Assembly (NCBI GenBank): GCA_033782935.1
Contig: JAWQEG010000412.1
Coordinates: 2,208,501 to 2,272,500, forward strand
From: Petrolisthes cinctipes
Taxonomy: Eukaryota; Arthropoda; Malacostraca; Decapoda; Porcellanidae
DNA: 64,000 nt
Direction of reading: 5' to 3'
This document shows positions 52,733 through 64,000 of this stretch, piece after piece. Numbering within the stretch: the stretch's first letter is position 1; each line of letters opens with the position of its first letter. Position numbers and translations under genes: made by a program. The notes beneath the pieces are model-generated. The model did no database searches. It was given only the letters and a program-made list of their open reading frames with translations, and had not been told where the DNA came from.

Positions 52733-54150
52733 CCATAACTACTGTGGTTTGTCTGCTCCAAGTACGTATGTGTGTGTTTTGTTTACAACTAGGCTATGCG
52801 GCGGTGCCGTGCTAATTAATATATATTTGAATAAATTTACACCTTTTTTTGTGCACAAATACTTCAATTTCATATTTTCATGATATGATGAGAAGTCAAC
52901 AACATTATACTGTAGTGGTACCATGTGCTTGTGCACCACTCCTTATTCCTTTGTGCGCTCCTCGTCCTCAGCCTTCCCACGGTCTGGTGGATATGCTAAC
53001 CCCTTCCTGTTTTAATCGGTAACCCCGGCTTTTCAACTCTGTTACACTGGTGCAAGGTAATATGTACACCCACTCACAAAAGCGGTGTCGCCTCACTGAG
53101 AGGGTCCTGAAGCTTGCGGTTCGCACTCCTTGAATCGAATCACCTGACGAAACATTGTCCCGGCGACATATGGCAGCTCCGTATGGGCAAACTATGAAGG
53201 TGGTGGTGGTGGTGGGAGGGGGGGTCGTCTGCGGTGGGTTCTGTGACAATGGGGTGGGATAGCTAATCGTAGGACGATGTTTGAAAACAACCTTTGATAA
53301 AGTTGTGATGATATTGTTCATATCTTTGTATTAATTATCCGTCTTACCACTAATAATAAAATGTTAAAAACATTCTAGCATATGGTTCCGGTTTATATAC
53401 GGTATGTGTTAGGCAGTGAAAATTACATTCCTTAAAGTAACTGTGGCTACGTATTGATGACCTGTTAATTGACGAGAATTTTTTGTCAGCAGATGTTACA
53501 GTTTTACAGGCGGTAACGGGGACTGGGTGCTGACCATATTGTATAATTGTATACAAGCATATTATTACCCATTGCATTACGGTTGCTGAATTATATGGAG
53601 CACATGACAATACTAGTGACTGTAACTTATAATAAAGTGTGCTGGTAAAATGCCGCCGGTAAGATTATGTTATCATGATGATCGTATTGTTATCGTAGCT
53701 ATTCAGTCACATCAGTTTTCACAGCAGTTATTACATTTGTTATCATAATCCTATTAATACGATAAGGCACAGAAATGAAGGACACTGTTAACCATGGTGG
53801 AAAGGAGCCTGTTAACCTTATAACCACATACTATATTCTGCACGCTTTATTGCATAAGCGAGTCACACCTTTTCCATTACCAAATATCCCTTCAATGTTT
53901 CACTGCTCACAGCAAACCTCAATATGTATTCCCAAAAAAGGAATACGCATGTAATTTTACAAATCATCACAGTTTTGAAAATTGCCATGAAATAACACAG
54001 ATTATTATTGTTTCATACCTTAGCTAATGTTTCATTATGCTGAATTATAAACATATCCCCAGACATTATATATCCGTACTGTATATAAAGTGTAAACCTC
54101 TATATAAACCGACGAACATACGGTATTTCATGATTTATTGCAGCCAACGC
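52733..54150. other. No gene recognised
   Basis: AT-rich. A degenerate Tc1-like end (GTACACCCACTCACAAAAGC, 53064) and G/T-rich GGTGGTGGTGGTGGT at 53199-53213. No long frame of interest. Confidence 0.5.
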
Positions 54151-54152
<2 letters not shown>

Positions 54153-54210
<58 letters not shown>

Positions 54211-54221
54211 TTTTTTTTTTT
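54153..54221 (+). repeat. (CT)n followed by T run
   Basis: CT repeats to about 54200, then T22. On the minus strand the T run is the poly(A) tail of the LINE that follows. Confidence 0.9.
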
Positions 54222-54354
54222 ACTTTATTTTGTAGTTGGGTACATTGTTCAGTCAGGAGCTTCAGTAGGGCTACAGAAAACTATCTTTGACATAAGAATA
54301 ATCATTAAACCTATAATATACATAAACAGTGCATTATACATATCTATATACATT

Positions 54355-57171
54355 TTATGGTTGTTTAATCCATGTGTTTACAGCAGACTTAAAGGTGTGT
54401 AGTGAGGTGGTGTAGTGAAGCTGTGTCTGCTGTACCAGATGATTCCACATTCGTGTATAACGTGGAAGGAAGGAACGGAGGAAGGTCTCCGTTCTGGCAA
54501 AAGGGACGATGAGTTGATGATCCCTAGTGGCGGCAGCGCGGGTGGTGTGGCCGTGTGGTTGAGCCCAAGGTTGGCGGAGTGCAGTTAGGTGTGGGGTGCG
54601 CTGCTTGTGGGTCTTGTAAACAACACACAATCCTGCCACATCACGACGCTGCTGTAGGGGCTGCATGGGGGGAGGCGGCTGGTCCGGCGGGGCCTTCAGA
54701 CGTATTAGGCGTTGTGCTCGACGTTGGATCTTGTCAAGAAGACCCAAATATGAAGGAGGACAAGACGACCAGGTGAGAGGGGCATACTCCATGAGGGAGC
54801 GGACTTGAGCTGCATATAATGTGGAGATTCCCTGAGAGTCGAGGAGGTGTGATACCCGCCGGACACAGCTAAGTTTCCAGGCGGCTTTCCTGGCTATAGT
54901 CTTGACGTGACCAGTGAAAGTCAGGGCACTGTTAATTTCCACTCCCAGTATTGATATAGAGGCTTGCAAGGGCAGCGGCCTCCCATCAAGCGAGATGATG
55001 GGGGTGGGAGTGTTAGAGGGACGCTGTCTTCGGGAGACCAGCATCTCCTGTGTCTTCTCCGGAGCGAGATCCACTTGCCATCGACGACCCCATAAGACGA
55101 TGGTTTGTAGGACCTGGTTGATGTGTGCGACAGTTGTGCGGTGATCACCACTGTCGCAGGGAAATGTCAGGGTGCAGTCATCGGCGTATGCATGTGCCTC
55201 TGGAATGAGCTGGAGCAAGTCATTAAAATATGCATTCCAGAGGAGAGGGCCGAGAACACTACCCTGTGGTACACTGGCAGAGATGGGATATTCTTCTGAT
55301 GTTTGTCCATTCATCACCACTCTGAGGTATCTGCCCCGCAGATAGTCTTGCAGCAGGAGGAGCAGATGACCGCGGACACCCAAGCTGTTTATCTTGGTGA
55401 TGAGGCCGTGATGCCATACCCTGTCAAATGCTCCCGCTATGTCGAGAGCAATGATGAATGTGTCCCTTCCCTGGTCTAGGGACTTATGCCAAGTGGTGGA
55501 TAATTGAAGTAATAGGTCTTCTGCTGACCTGTTTGTTCAGAAACCAAACTGTTTATTGTTGAGTAGATGGTGTGAGGCAAGAAAGCATGATATTTTGTCA
55601 GCTATGATGGCTTCGAGTATTTTGCCAAGAACTGAGAGAAGGGAAATAGGTCTGTAGTTCTTGGGATCAGTCCTCTTGCCCTTTTTGTGGATTGCTACCA
55701 CTCTGGCGCCCTTCCAGAGGGTGGGCCACACTCCAGTAGTGATACATTGCTGGAAGATGGTGGTGAGGGGCGTTGCCAGCTGAGAGGCACAATGTTTAAG
55801 GATGTGGGGACTTAGGTTGTCTGGGCCTAAGGCCTTGTTTGTGTCAACTAGTGACAAGCGTTGCCGCACATCCTCAGTAGTGATGGTGAGGGTGGAAAGG
55901 CTCGCGTTTGTGAGGGCTGGCACATTCGGAGTGGAGCGCTCAGGATCGGGTACTGACATCTTGTTGGAGAAAAAAGATGCGAGTACCTCTGCCTTATCCT
56001 TGTTTTTGGTGGCCACTGTACCATCAGGCTTGTGTAGGGGTGGTACATCATCATCCGGTGTCAAGCCCTGATGCTGCTTCAGTGTAGTCCACCAGGTCTT
56101 ACTACCCACAGATCGGCCACTGAGTTTGGTCTTAAGGTCTTCTTGCCAACGTCGTTGAGCCCACTGTTGTACTTGTCGCATGGCTGCACAAGCGTGTCTG
56201 TAGTGCTCCTTATTAGCGTAGGTAGGATGACGTGAGTAGAGCCTCCAGGATCGACTCTTTTCATCAGCTGCCATTCTACACTGATAACCAAACCAGGGCT
56301 GGTCGAGGGGCTTAACAGTGTATGAGTGACAGGGGATGTACTGTTCTTGGTGCTTAAACAAAGTACGTGTAAAAGAGTAAACTTGATTGTTGATGTCACC
56401 TACGAGGATGTTGCTCCAGGGCGTTTGTTGTAGTGTGTTGCAGAGACCCTCCCAATCTGCTTTGCCCCACAGCCAGTTGGTGCGTGTGACGGCAGCATCC
56501 CTCAGAGGTGCTATCTGGATCACACTCAGAACAGCCATGTGGTCTGACGATCCTACGGCGCTATGTGGAAAACAGGTGACGACACTGTCCGTTAGATCAC
56601 TGATGACAGGATCAAGAGATGAGCCGAAAGTGTGGGTGGGGAAGTCAACGTGATTAAAAAGTCCATGTACTGTGAGGAGTTCTTCGAAAGATCTTGCAAC
56701 CAAGTGCTGGTTCATGTCTCCGACGATGACAACATGGTTACAGGTGTGTTGCTGCAACAGCTCATCGAGGTGAGTTTGCAGGAACGCAATGGGCTCACTA
56801 CCCTGCCATTGTGGGCGGTAACACACACACAGCAAGATGGTCTGATGTTGAGCCCATATCTTAAAGAACATCATCTCCAGATGAGTCGGAAGAGCGACCT
56901 CGAGTGGTTGGACCGACAGGCTTTTGTGGAAAGAGACAGCGACACCACCAAAGGTCCCGCGTGTCCTGCCGCGTCGATGCCACCTCGAGTATCCTCTCAG
57001 GTGCCCAAAGTTGTCAGGGACTGACTCATTCATAAATGTTTCTACCGTTGCAACAATGTCCGGGGTACGAGGAATCACATGGCTGTTGATGAGGTCCCCG
57101 ATGTTTGTTACAAGTCCCCTAACATTGGCAGATATGATGGTAAGTTGATCTCTAGATATTCGGGCGGGCAT
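54355..57171 (-). pseudogene. LINE ORF2: endonuclease-RT with a single nonsense codon
   Basis: About 938 codons including one TGA. Start ATG at 57171 overlaps the ORF1 stop (57152) by 20 nt. Endonuclease: LTIISANVRGLVTNIGDLI (Asn), PDIVATVETFMNE (Glu), GGVAVSFHKSLSV, CVCYRPQWQG, HVVIVGDMNQHLVA (Asp/Asn), VGSSDHMAVLSVI (SDH). RT: NKALGPDNLSPHILKHCASQ, VVAIHKKGKRTDPKNYRPIS, LLNNKQFGF, then TGA at 55537-55539, resuming in the same frame with FIIALDIAGAFDRVWHHGLI (motif A), ASVPQGSVLGPLLWNAYFND (motif B) and AYADDCTLTFP (catalytic YADD), ILGVEINSALTF, and the C-terminus YAPLTWSSCPPSYLGLLDKI. All catalytic residues are visible. The stop probably replaced an Arg codon (CGA to TGA). Confidence 0.9.
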
Positions 57172-57600
57172 GACTCCAGGCTGTGTTGACAAGGTTAGGC
57201 GGCTGGAGAGTATATGAGTGGGTGTAGGCAGGATAGAGTGGGTGTGGTGTGTGAGCCTGATGTCTTGGAGCCCAATTACTGATGAGAGGCTGGGGTATGG
57301 CAGGACAAGGATCAGGAGGAGCAGGGGGAAGGAATCGATTAAGTGTCTGAACGAGTAAGGCGTTGTTTTGTGCCTGTTCAGTCGATATTCTTCGGAAGAG
57401 GTTTTCCTCTCTCTCCTGCGCAATGCGAGTACGACACTCCTGAACAGTATGTCCCACTCGTAAACAGTAGGTACACTTGTTCCTCCTCAGGCAGTTATTT
57501 TCTGTGTGTCCGTTACGCCCGCAATTTTCACAGTAACTTTTTGACTGGTTACGTAGCGAGGTTCGAGGTGTAACTGTCTTACCTGAGAGGGATTTATCAG
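57152..57600 (-). pseudogene. LINE ORF1 C-terminal part with CCHC knuckles
   Basis: CENCGRNGHTENNC and CTYCLRVGHTVQEC are two zinc knuckles, followed by ARIAQEREENLFRRI-like and Pro-rich sequence ending ARPNI. Upstream of about 57610 the frame is only microsatellite-encoded (Thr-His and Leu-Ser dipeptides), so the N-terminal part of ORF1 is missing here. Confidence 0.75.
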
Positions 57601-57610
57601 AGTGTCCAGT

Positions 57611-57627
57611 TTGCTGTTGCGTTTTGT

Positions 57628-57675
<48 letters not shown>

Positions 57676-57703
57676 TGTGTGTGTGTGTGTGTGTGTGTAT
57701 GAG

Positions 57704-57777
<74 letters not shown>

Positions 57778-57900
57778 TGTGTGTGTGTGTGTGTGTGCGT
57801 ATGAGAGAGAGAGAGTGTGTGTGTGTATGAGAGAGAGTGTGTGTGTGTGTGTGCGTATGAGAGAGAGAGAGTGTGTGTGTGTGTGCGTATGAGAGAGAGA

Positions 57901-57941
<41 letters not shown>

Positions 57942-57995
57942 AGAGAGAGTGTGTGTGTGTGTGTGTGTGTCTGTGTGTGCGTATGAGAGAGAGAG

Positions 57996-58031
<36 letters not shown>

Positions 58032-58035
58032 AGAG

Positions 58036-58075
<40 letters not shown>

Positions 58076-58124
58076 AGAGAGAGAGAGTGTGTGTGTGTGT
58101 GTGTGTGTGTATGAGAGAGAGAGA

Positions 58125-58165
<41 letters not shown>

Positions 58166-58203
58166 TGTGTGTGTGTATGAGAGAGAGAGTGTGTGTGTGT
58201 GTG

Positions 58204-58249
<46 letters not shown>

Positions 58250-58250
58250 T
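57611..58250 (+). repeat. Compound (GT)n/(GA)n microsatellite, about 620 bp
   Basis: Blocks of (GT) alternate with GTATGAGAGAGAGA blocks many times, giving a higher-order pattern of roughly 50 bp. Confidence 0.95.
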
Positions 58251-58254
58251 GTGT

Positions 58255-58460
58255 GTGAGAGAGATAGAGAGAGAATATACACACATACATACATACACAC
58301 ACATACATACACACATAAATACATACATACATACACACATACATACAGAGAGAGTTGTATGTATGTATGTATATATGTATGTGTATGCATGTGTATGTAT
58401 GTATATATGTGTGTATGTATATATGTATATGTATGTATGTATGTATGTATATATGAGTGG
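58255..58460 (+). repeat. (ATAC)n then (GTAT)n microsatellite
   Basis: ACATACATACACACACATAC-type blocks to 58345, then GTATGTATGTATATATGTAT-type blocks; the two halves are roughly complementary and could form a hairpin. Confidence 0.85.
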
Positions 58461-60300
58461 CTGAGTGTTACAACCAGTCGAGCGCCACGCCTACTTAAGC
58501 GAGATAATTGCCTTTAAAGTATAGGTAATAATGTCACACGTAAGGTAAACACGAATAATCTGTTGACCGTTACTTCACTTCATCAACTTTATATGACCAC
58601 AGTATAACATATACTGTGGTATTTCAGACTTCATTAGAGGCCAAATTTTCTTAGCTTTCAACTGATATATGCCAAAAAGTGTTCAGTTCCCTATTAAGAA
58701 AGATATTACAGGTATAATAAATACGAGTACCATGGAGAAAATGTGAAAAGTTATTCTCGTACTGATATATTTGATTAGAATAGAGAATTGGTAAATAATA
58801 ATAAAATATACTATTTCGATTAAGAAATTACATTGTTCAAGCATTCTATGGGTATAGTTTAGATGTAGGTACGTTACAGAATAACTTTGAAAAGTTTAAA
58901 AGACTATGATACTCTCATAATTTCCCGCGGTCTAGCCTCGGCCTTGTCGCCTTGCCGGGTGCAGGTGGGGTGGTGCCGGTCGCTGCCACACGTACGATTC
59001 AACGGTTCTATTGCTTTTAACAGCCGCAATTCTATGTATGTGAGTTTTCTAGGTTAAACTGTTATGAATGAGTGGTAAGCAGAGGAACTGCTGAGTCATC
59101 ATGCATCAATTACTCCACACGGGCAGGCAGCCAGATAGAGTCTGATAGACACAGACACAGAGCAAATTTTTTAACTCCTCGCCTCTCCTCCCTCCTCCTC
59201 CTCCTCCTACTTCTGTACCCCGGTCCATCCTACTCGCCTCCCCTCTCTCCCACTCCTTCCTACCCTCCTCTGCCACCCACCCACTAAGGCTGCTGGCAAA
59301 GAACCGTTCAATCTCTAGAACCGATATTAACTAGTTGACAATGTTATAATATTATAATTGCTGTATAATGTATTATATTGCTGTATTATAATAATACAAT
59401 GAGAGAGAGAGAGAGAGAGAGTGTGTGTGTGTGTGTGTGTGTGTGCAAAGATGTTTACATACTACATACTCTTCACATTTGACTACTCACTCGAAAAAAA
59501 AAAAGGTGATGCAGTGTAAGCATCTCTCTGGTGTGTAGCCTATAATACACAGGAATAAAGCTTGTATTTTCACGTTGCTGTAATCTCCGTAGCAAAAGAA
59601 CAAGAGATACAGCATTACAAAAAATTGGAGCACAGGCTAAGGGTAAGCAAGTCTCATTTAAAATAATTTTAGTCTTACTTAATTGAATGTGATTTGTTCA
59701 TCATTGCATTCTTTGTTGTTTGTCTGCTCCTGTGTAACGTCCCATGGTGAGTAAATTAATCACAAGACTCTCCACTCCCTGCAACACATAAGATATTCCT
59801 CTGATTGCCTCCAGGTCCCCCCCAAATAATTATAATATTGGATGCAAAATCAATGATCAGTATAACATGAACACTTCATTAATATAAAAATAAATACCAT
59901 GCCGTACTGTAAATTAAATGATTTACATCAATAACAACCTGCATCTGTACAACTAAAATAACTTGAAATAATCAGATTGCTGCACCTTTCGCCCCTTCTC
60001 TATGGACACCACAATAAAGCCATTTATAACCCAGTCATTCTTGTAATGTTTTCCTGCTCTGCCCGCCACTCCTCCCACCTCACACTTCAATACAATACCA
60101 CTCCTGCACCCTGTGTTGGTATGTGTCCTGTTATGTGTGTGTGTATGTGTGTTATAATGTTTCCTTCTGTGTTTTGGTATCTTTTTATGTGTCCTGGTGT
60201 GTGTCGTGTACAGTACACGTATTGTCTACTCTGTCCTGTAATACAGATTTCTATTTTCTCTTCTGTCCTAGCCCATATCCTAAGCAGATAATGGCGGTGG
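58461..60300. other. No gene; scattered simple repeats
   Basis: (CTC)n near 59189-59208, (GA)n(GT)n at 59402-59446, T/G-rich repeats at 60120-60215. No convincing coding frame. Confidence 0.55.
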
Positions 60301-60339
60301 GGGTTCAGTCTCTCTCTCTCTCTCCATCATTTTTCCCTT

Positions 60340-60835
60340 CATTCTTTCCCTACAACCTTTCCCTGTCTGCCTACTGTCCCACCTTGTCTCCTGTCCTTCT
60401 CACCTACCCTACCTTTCCCTGTCTGTCTACTGTCTCACCTTGTCCCATGTCCTTTCCATTACCCTGTCCTTCCCACCTACCATACCTTTCCCTGTCTGCC
60501 TACTGTCCCACCTTGTCCCCTGTCCTTCTCACCTACCCTACCTTTCCCTGTCTGTCTACTGTCCCACCTTGTCCCCTGTCCTTTCCATCACCCTGTCCTT
60601 CTCACCTACCCTACCTTTCCCTGTCTGTCTACTGCCCCACCTTGTCCCCTGTCCTTTCCATCACCCTGTCCTTCTCACCTACCCTACCTTTCCCTGTCTG
60701 CCTACTGTCCCACCTTGTCCCCTGTCCTTCTCACCTACCCTACCTTTCCCTGTCTGTCTACTGTCTCACCTTGTCCCCTGTCCTTCCCATTACCCTGTCC
60801 TCCCAACTGTCCACTATTCATTACCCTGTCCCACG
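60340..60835 (+). repeat. C/T-rich minisatellite
   Basis: About seven units with CACCTACCCTACCTTTCCCT, GTCTGCCTACTGTCCCACCT and TGTCCCCTGTCCTT. Some units carry an additional CCATCACCCTGTCCTT, giving two unit lengths. Frames are open in more than one phase, so the open frames here are not evidence of a protein. Confidence 0.85.
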
Positions 60836-60849
60836 GTGACATATCCTTC

Positions 60850-60980
60850 CCACCACATACATCACAGATGTATGTGTGTTTCCTTCTGTGTTTTGTTATG
60901 TGTCCTATTGTGTGTGTGTGTTTGTGTGTGTCCTTCTGTGTTTTGTTATGTGTCCTGTTCTATCTATCTATCTATAGCTC
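60850..60980 (+). repeat. T/G-rich direct repeats and (TCTA)n
   Basis: Two copies of TCCTTCTGTGTTTTGTTATG and a CTATCTATCTATCTATAG run at 60959-60976. A similar block is at 60120-60200. Confidence 0.7.
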
Positions 60981-61097
60981 CGACGCCTCGTTCCCTCCTG
61001 GAACTCCCACCAATGGGGTGGCCACGGCAGAAGAGTCTCCAGTTTTCCCTGTTCCCGCACTCCATCCTCACTTGCTCCATCCCCCATTCCCCCTCAC

Positions 61098-61098
<1 letters not shown>

Positions 61099-61141
<43 letters not shown>
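61099..61141 (+). repeat. (CT)n microsatellite
   Basis: About 21 CT units at the 3' coding end of the LINE. Confidence 0.95.
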
Positions 61142-61145
<4 letters not shown>

Positions 61146-63145
61146 GTTCTGCCATCTAACCGGAAGTCTGCCTCTCACACCAGGTTCCACAACTTCACTG
61201 CCGTACACCTTCTTTACAAACTCCACACATTGCATTCTCTCCACATGTCCAAACCACCTCAGTGTATTACGCTTCACTCTCTCAACCACTCCACATTCAA
61301 TACCAGTTGCCTTCTCACTCATACCACACCTCTCATACACTCTCATTACTTTCTCCATGCATCCCACCTAGTATGTCCACATGCTCCTCTCAGATAACTC
61401 ATTTCCACTGCACCTATTCTAGACTGATGAGCCCTACTCCATGTCTCCGATGCATATGTCAGTGTTGGCAGGAATATACTATTTCTCAGTCCCTTTTTCA
61501 CTGACATACTCACACTTCTACCCTTCATAATCCTCCCCAGTGATATTATGAACTGCCTGCCCCTCACTGCTCTCTCCCTGAATTCTTCTTCCATGTTTAC
61601 ACAGAACTGCACTCTCGGCCAGCAGCACAGTGTCATCCGCAAATAAGCTTGTAACCAAGGACCAATCTACTCCATTCAACCTCAGTTTCGCACCCAGGCC
61701 CTCCACCTTTGCCTTCATCTCTCTCATGCACCCATCCATAAAAATATTGAACAACTATGGTGACATGACACACCCCTGCCTCAATCCTACACTGATATCA
61801 AAGTTCTCACTCAAATCACCCTCGACCCTCACACAAGTTTTTGCCTCTCTGTAGAAGGCCTCAATCCCCTCCAGCAAGCGCCCACCAACACCGTAATTCC
61901 TTAATACATCTGGCATAGCTCTCCTATCAACCCTATCGTATGCCTTCTCCAAATCTATGAAGGCAGCATACAACTTTCTACCCTTCCCAATATATTTCTT
62001 CACTATTGATTTTATTGCAAAGATCTGGTTCACACATCCTCTACCTTTTCTGAACCCTCCCTGCTCCTCACTGACTTTATTCCCAGTTACTTCTATCAGT
62101 CTCTCAGTAAGAACCTTCCCATACACCTTCCCCGGTACACTAAGAAGGCTTATTCCCCTATAGCTACCACACTCATCCTTACTCCCCTTCCCCTTGTACA
62201 GAGGCACAATTATGACTCTCCTTCAGTTCTCTGGCACCTCTCCCTGCCTCCAAGCCAATATGCATATAAGCAGCATCCACTCCACCACTTCCTCCCCCCC
62301 ACACCTCAGCACCTCTCCAGTTATTTCATCCACCCCTGGTGCCTGTCCTATCTTCAACTTTCCTATTGCTTTCCTGACCTCTTCCCTTCCTAATTCTCCC
62401 TGTACATCCTGTCGTCTACCTCCTGCCTCCATCCCCATGTATGTCACCACTGCCTCCCCGCCCGTCCCCCCATTCATCAACCGATCAAAATGCCTATTCC
62501 ACACTTCTTTCACTTCCTCACTTCTACTCACAGTAACTCCATCCTCTCTCTTCATTCTCACGCTACCAGACTTTCCTTCTCCTCTTTCTCTTTTCACCTC
62601 CTTCCAGAATAATTTCTTGTTTTCTCTAAACTTCTCACTCAGTTTCCTACCAAATTCCTCATCCACTCTCCTTTTGCTCTCACTCACCGTCCTCTTCACT
62701 TTCCTCTTACGCTCATTGTATTCCCTCTTTCACCTCCTCTGGCACATTTCTCTGCAGGGTTCTCCTAAAAGCCTTCTTCTTATTCTCTACTGCATCATTC
62801 ACTTCTTCAGATCACCATGCACTCCCTTTCTTTCCCCTCTTTTGTCCTTTGTACCCCACCACTTCTGCTGCTGTCTTACACACTAAAGTTTTGAATGTTT
62901 CATACACATCATTCACTCCCACTCCCTCCCCTATCCCCATCCTTGCATCCCCCAGCACCTCACTCACCCTCCTCTCATATTCCTCCCTATATTCTGCTTC
63001 ATCTAATTTCCCACTAGCCACCTCCCTCTTTTTCCTCACCCCTTCATCCCTCCTACCATATTCCCACTTAGCCCTAACCTTCATCCTTACCAACACCGCA
63101 AAATGGTCGGAGCATTGGATAATTTATCTCACCACTTTTGCATCG

Positions 63146-63290
63146 ACCCTGTGATCTTGTATGAAGCTTGGAGGCTTGTGATTCCTCCTGACTATGCCAC
63201 GAAACACGCTCCTTCAATATGGGTGATGTTTCGTGGCAAAATTTGAAGGACTCGCAAACCTCCAATTTTCTGACTACATCACAGGGTCCC
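63146..63290 (-). mobile_element. MITE family M1, copy 5, inside the RTE-like LINE
   Basis: GACCCTGTGATCTTGTATG to CTGACTACATCACAGGGTC. Same insertion point as copy 1 at 10810-10955 relative to the LINE. Confidence 0.85.
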
Positions 63291-63689
63291 TTAACCTTTC
63301 ATCCACTGCCACAAAATAATCAATCAAACTCTTCTGCTCTCCTCTCTAATCCCTTCTCTTTCGTGTATACCTGTGGATCATCTTGTGCTGAGAGAAGGTG
63401 TTTGCCAAGAACAATCCCCTCTCAGCACAGACATCCACCCTTCTCATTTACTCCTTCTACTCCCCATTTACCCACAATACTTCCCACTTCCATACATATC
63501 TCACATCATCACCACTCTCCTTCCATTATCAATCTTTCTCAGACACGCATTCAATTTCTCCCAAAACACACTCATCCTCTCTCTCTCCGTCCTACTCTTT
63601 TAATCCTCTGGTGCATATGCACACACCCACACATATTTCACCATCCCAATCGTTCCCGTCATCCATAGTATCAATCCTCGACCCATGTC

Positions 63690-64000
63690 CATCCACTCCC
63701 TTCCACACCAACCCATCCTCCCCCTACCCTTACCAACCCATCCTCCACCTACCCCAACCATCCCTCCTTACCAACCTATCCTCCTCCTACTTTGTATACT
63801 CCCACCAACCCTTTGTGAGTTCCCTATCCTCCCTTCTTACCAACCCATCCTCCTCCTCCCTCTACCCCTACACATACTCTCTCTCTCTCAGTGAGTGTGT
63901 GTCTGTCTGACTGACTCGAGTGAGTCGAGTCACTGCCTAGTGCCTACCGCCCTACCCGTGCAATTTGTGAGTTCCCAATTATTATTATTAACTTTAATTA
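63690..64000 (-). repeat. Purine-rich minisatellite and GA run upstream of the LINE (inverted relative to 10070-10430)
   Basis: CTTACCAACCCATCCTCCTC units (minus strand: GAGGAGGATGGGTTGGTAAG), a CTCTCTCTCT run near 63880, then GCACGGGTAGG- and TAATAATAATAATTGGGAAC-like sequence on the minus strand to the window end, all matching 10070-10430. Confidence 0.8.

Larger units (their letters stand above)
54201..57610 (-). mobile_element. CR1/Jockey-group LINE, nearly intact ORF2
   Basis: Minus-strand element with a CCHC ORF1 remnant (57600-57152), ORF2 (57171-54355), an AATAAAGT string and an A tail at 54221-54201. The 5' part of ORF1 is replaced or overrun by a GT/GA microsatellite. Confidence 0.8.
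61068..63720 (-). pseudogene. RTE-like LINE, endonuclease to RT C-terminus, broken
   Basis: The longer relative of 10431-11600, opposite strand. Endonuclease remnants lie above 63300. Linker: KWEYGRRDEGVRKKREVA (63080), RRVDEEFGRKLSEKFRENKK (62660). RT: VRKAIGKLKIGQAPGVDEIT (62360), GSYRGISLLSVPGKVYGKVL, QGGFRKGRGCVNQIFAIKS, AAFIDLEKAYDRVDRRAMPD (motif A), DISVGLRQGCVMSPLFNIF-type motif B, TSLFADDTVLLAES (motif C, FADD), then LPTLTYASETWSRAHQSRI and LRWFGHVERMQCVEFVKKVY. The end (about 61141) runs into a CT microsatellite. Frameshifts near 62210, 61755 and 61600 and a MITE insertion at 63146-63290 break it. The LRWFGHVERM-type C-terminus supports an RTE-type assignment. Confidence 0.85.

Noticed and set aside
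57487..58390. Long open frames of Thr-His / Leu-Ser repeats (up to 412 codons)
   Set aside because: Produced by the (GT)/(GA) microsatellite; only the last about 150 codons (zinc knuckles) are real LINE ORF1.
60123..61371. Several open frames of 200-240 codons with repeated PTFPCLSTV-type peptides
   Set aside because: They follow a C/T-rich minisatellite and stay open in more than one frame; no domain, no start context.

Overview
This is a eukaryotic, intergenic-looking window made almost entirely of transposable elements and simple repeats. I see no convincing host single-copy gene, rRNA, tRNA or CRISPR. The best guess is a decapod crustacean. Tyrosine-recombinase retrotransposons of the DIRS order are abundant, short (TTAGG)n arthropod-telomere-type repeats occur near 6.4 kb, and a short interspersed repeat with a GGCGCCCCTTCGGCCCC core resembles one I recall as common in shrimp and crabs. 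Long GT/GA/CT microsatellites fit the same picture. The taxon call is inference.

Layout. 1-6.1 kb (+): 3' part of a DIRS element (family A, copy 1) with Gag, reverse transcriptase/RNase H, tyrosine recombinase (YR) and terminal repeats. 6.1-14.4 kb: fragments (Tc1/mariner transposase, endonuclease piece, 5' part of an RTE-like LINE, MITEs, tandem repeats). 14.5-17.8 kb (+): decayed CR1/Jockey-group LINE. 18.3-19.4 kb: non-autonomous element with long inverted termini. 20.2-24.1 kb: a second LINE (+) sitting inside a mariner-type MITE, which directly abuts another MITE. 24.3-26.6 kb: tandem repeats. 26.8-29.3 kb: a 2.5-kb near-palindrome with an identical-length hAT-like MITE in each arm.

29.76-52.73 kb is a nest. 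The outer element is a second DIRS family (family B, minus strand) whose two inverted termini are 22 kb apart. Inside it lie a complete family-A DIRS (copy 2, 35.43-42.91 kb, minus strand), an I/Jockey-group LINE (about 44.4-49.7 kb, minus), and two successive poly(A)-tailed copies of a cold-shock-domain (Y-box-like) ORF (50.3-52.5 kb, minus) separated by a repeated 8-bp target site. 54.2-57.6 kb (minus): a LINE with a CCHC ORF1 and an ORF2 broken by one stop codon. 57.6-58.5 kb: a large compound microsatellite. 60.3-60.8 kb: minisatellite. 61.0-64.0 kb (minus): a longer copy of the RTE-like LINE seen near 10 kb, in opposite orientation and with the same MITE at the same site.

Most informative points. 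(1) Family-A DIRS genes appear to be split by spliceosomal introns whose sites and reading phases are conserved in both copies. (2) The internal complementary regions of both DIRS families contain the element's own circle junction, which let me place the element ends. (3) DIRS-A copy 2 lies within a predicted intron of DIRS-B. (4) The cold-shock ORF behaves as a retroposed unit. Reading-frame statements come from reading the sequence by eye; identities are not computed.
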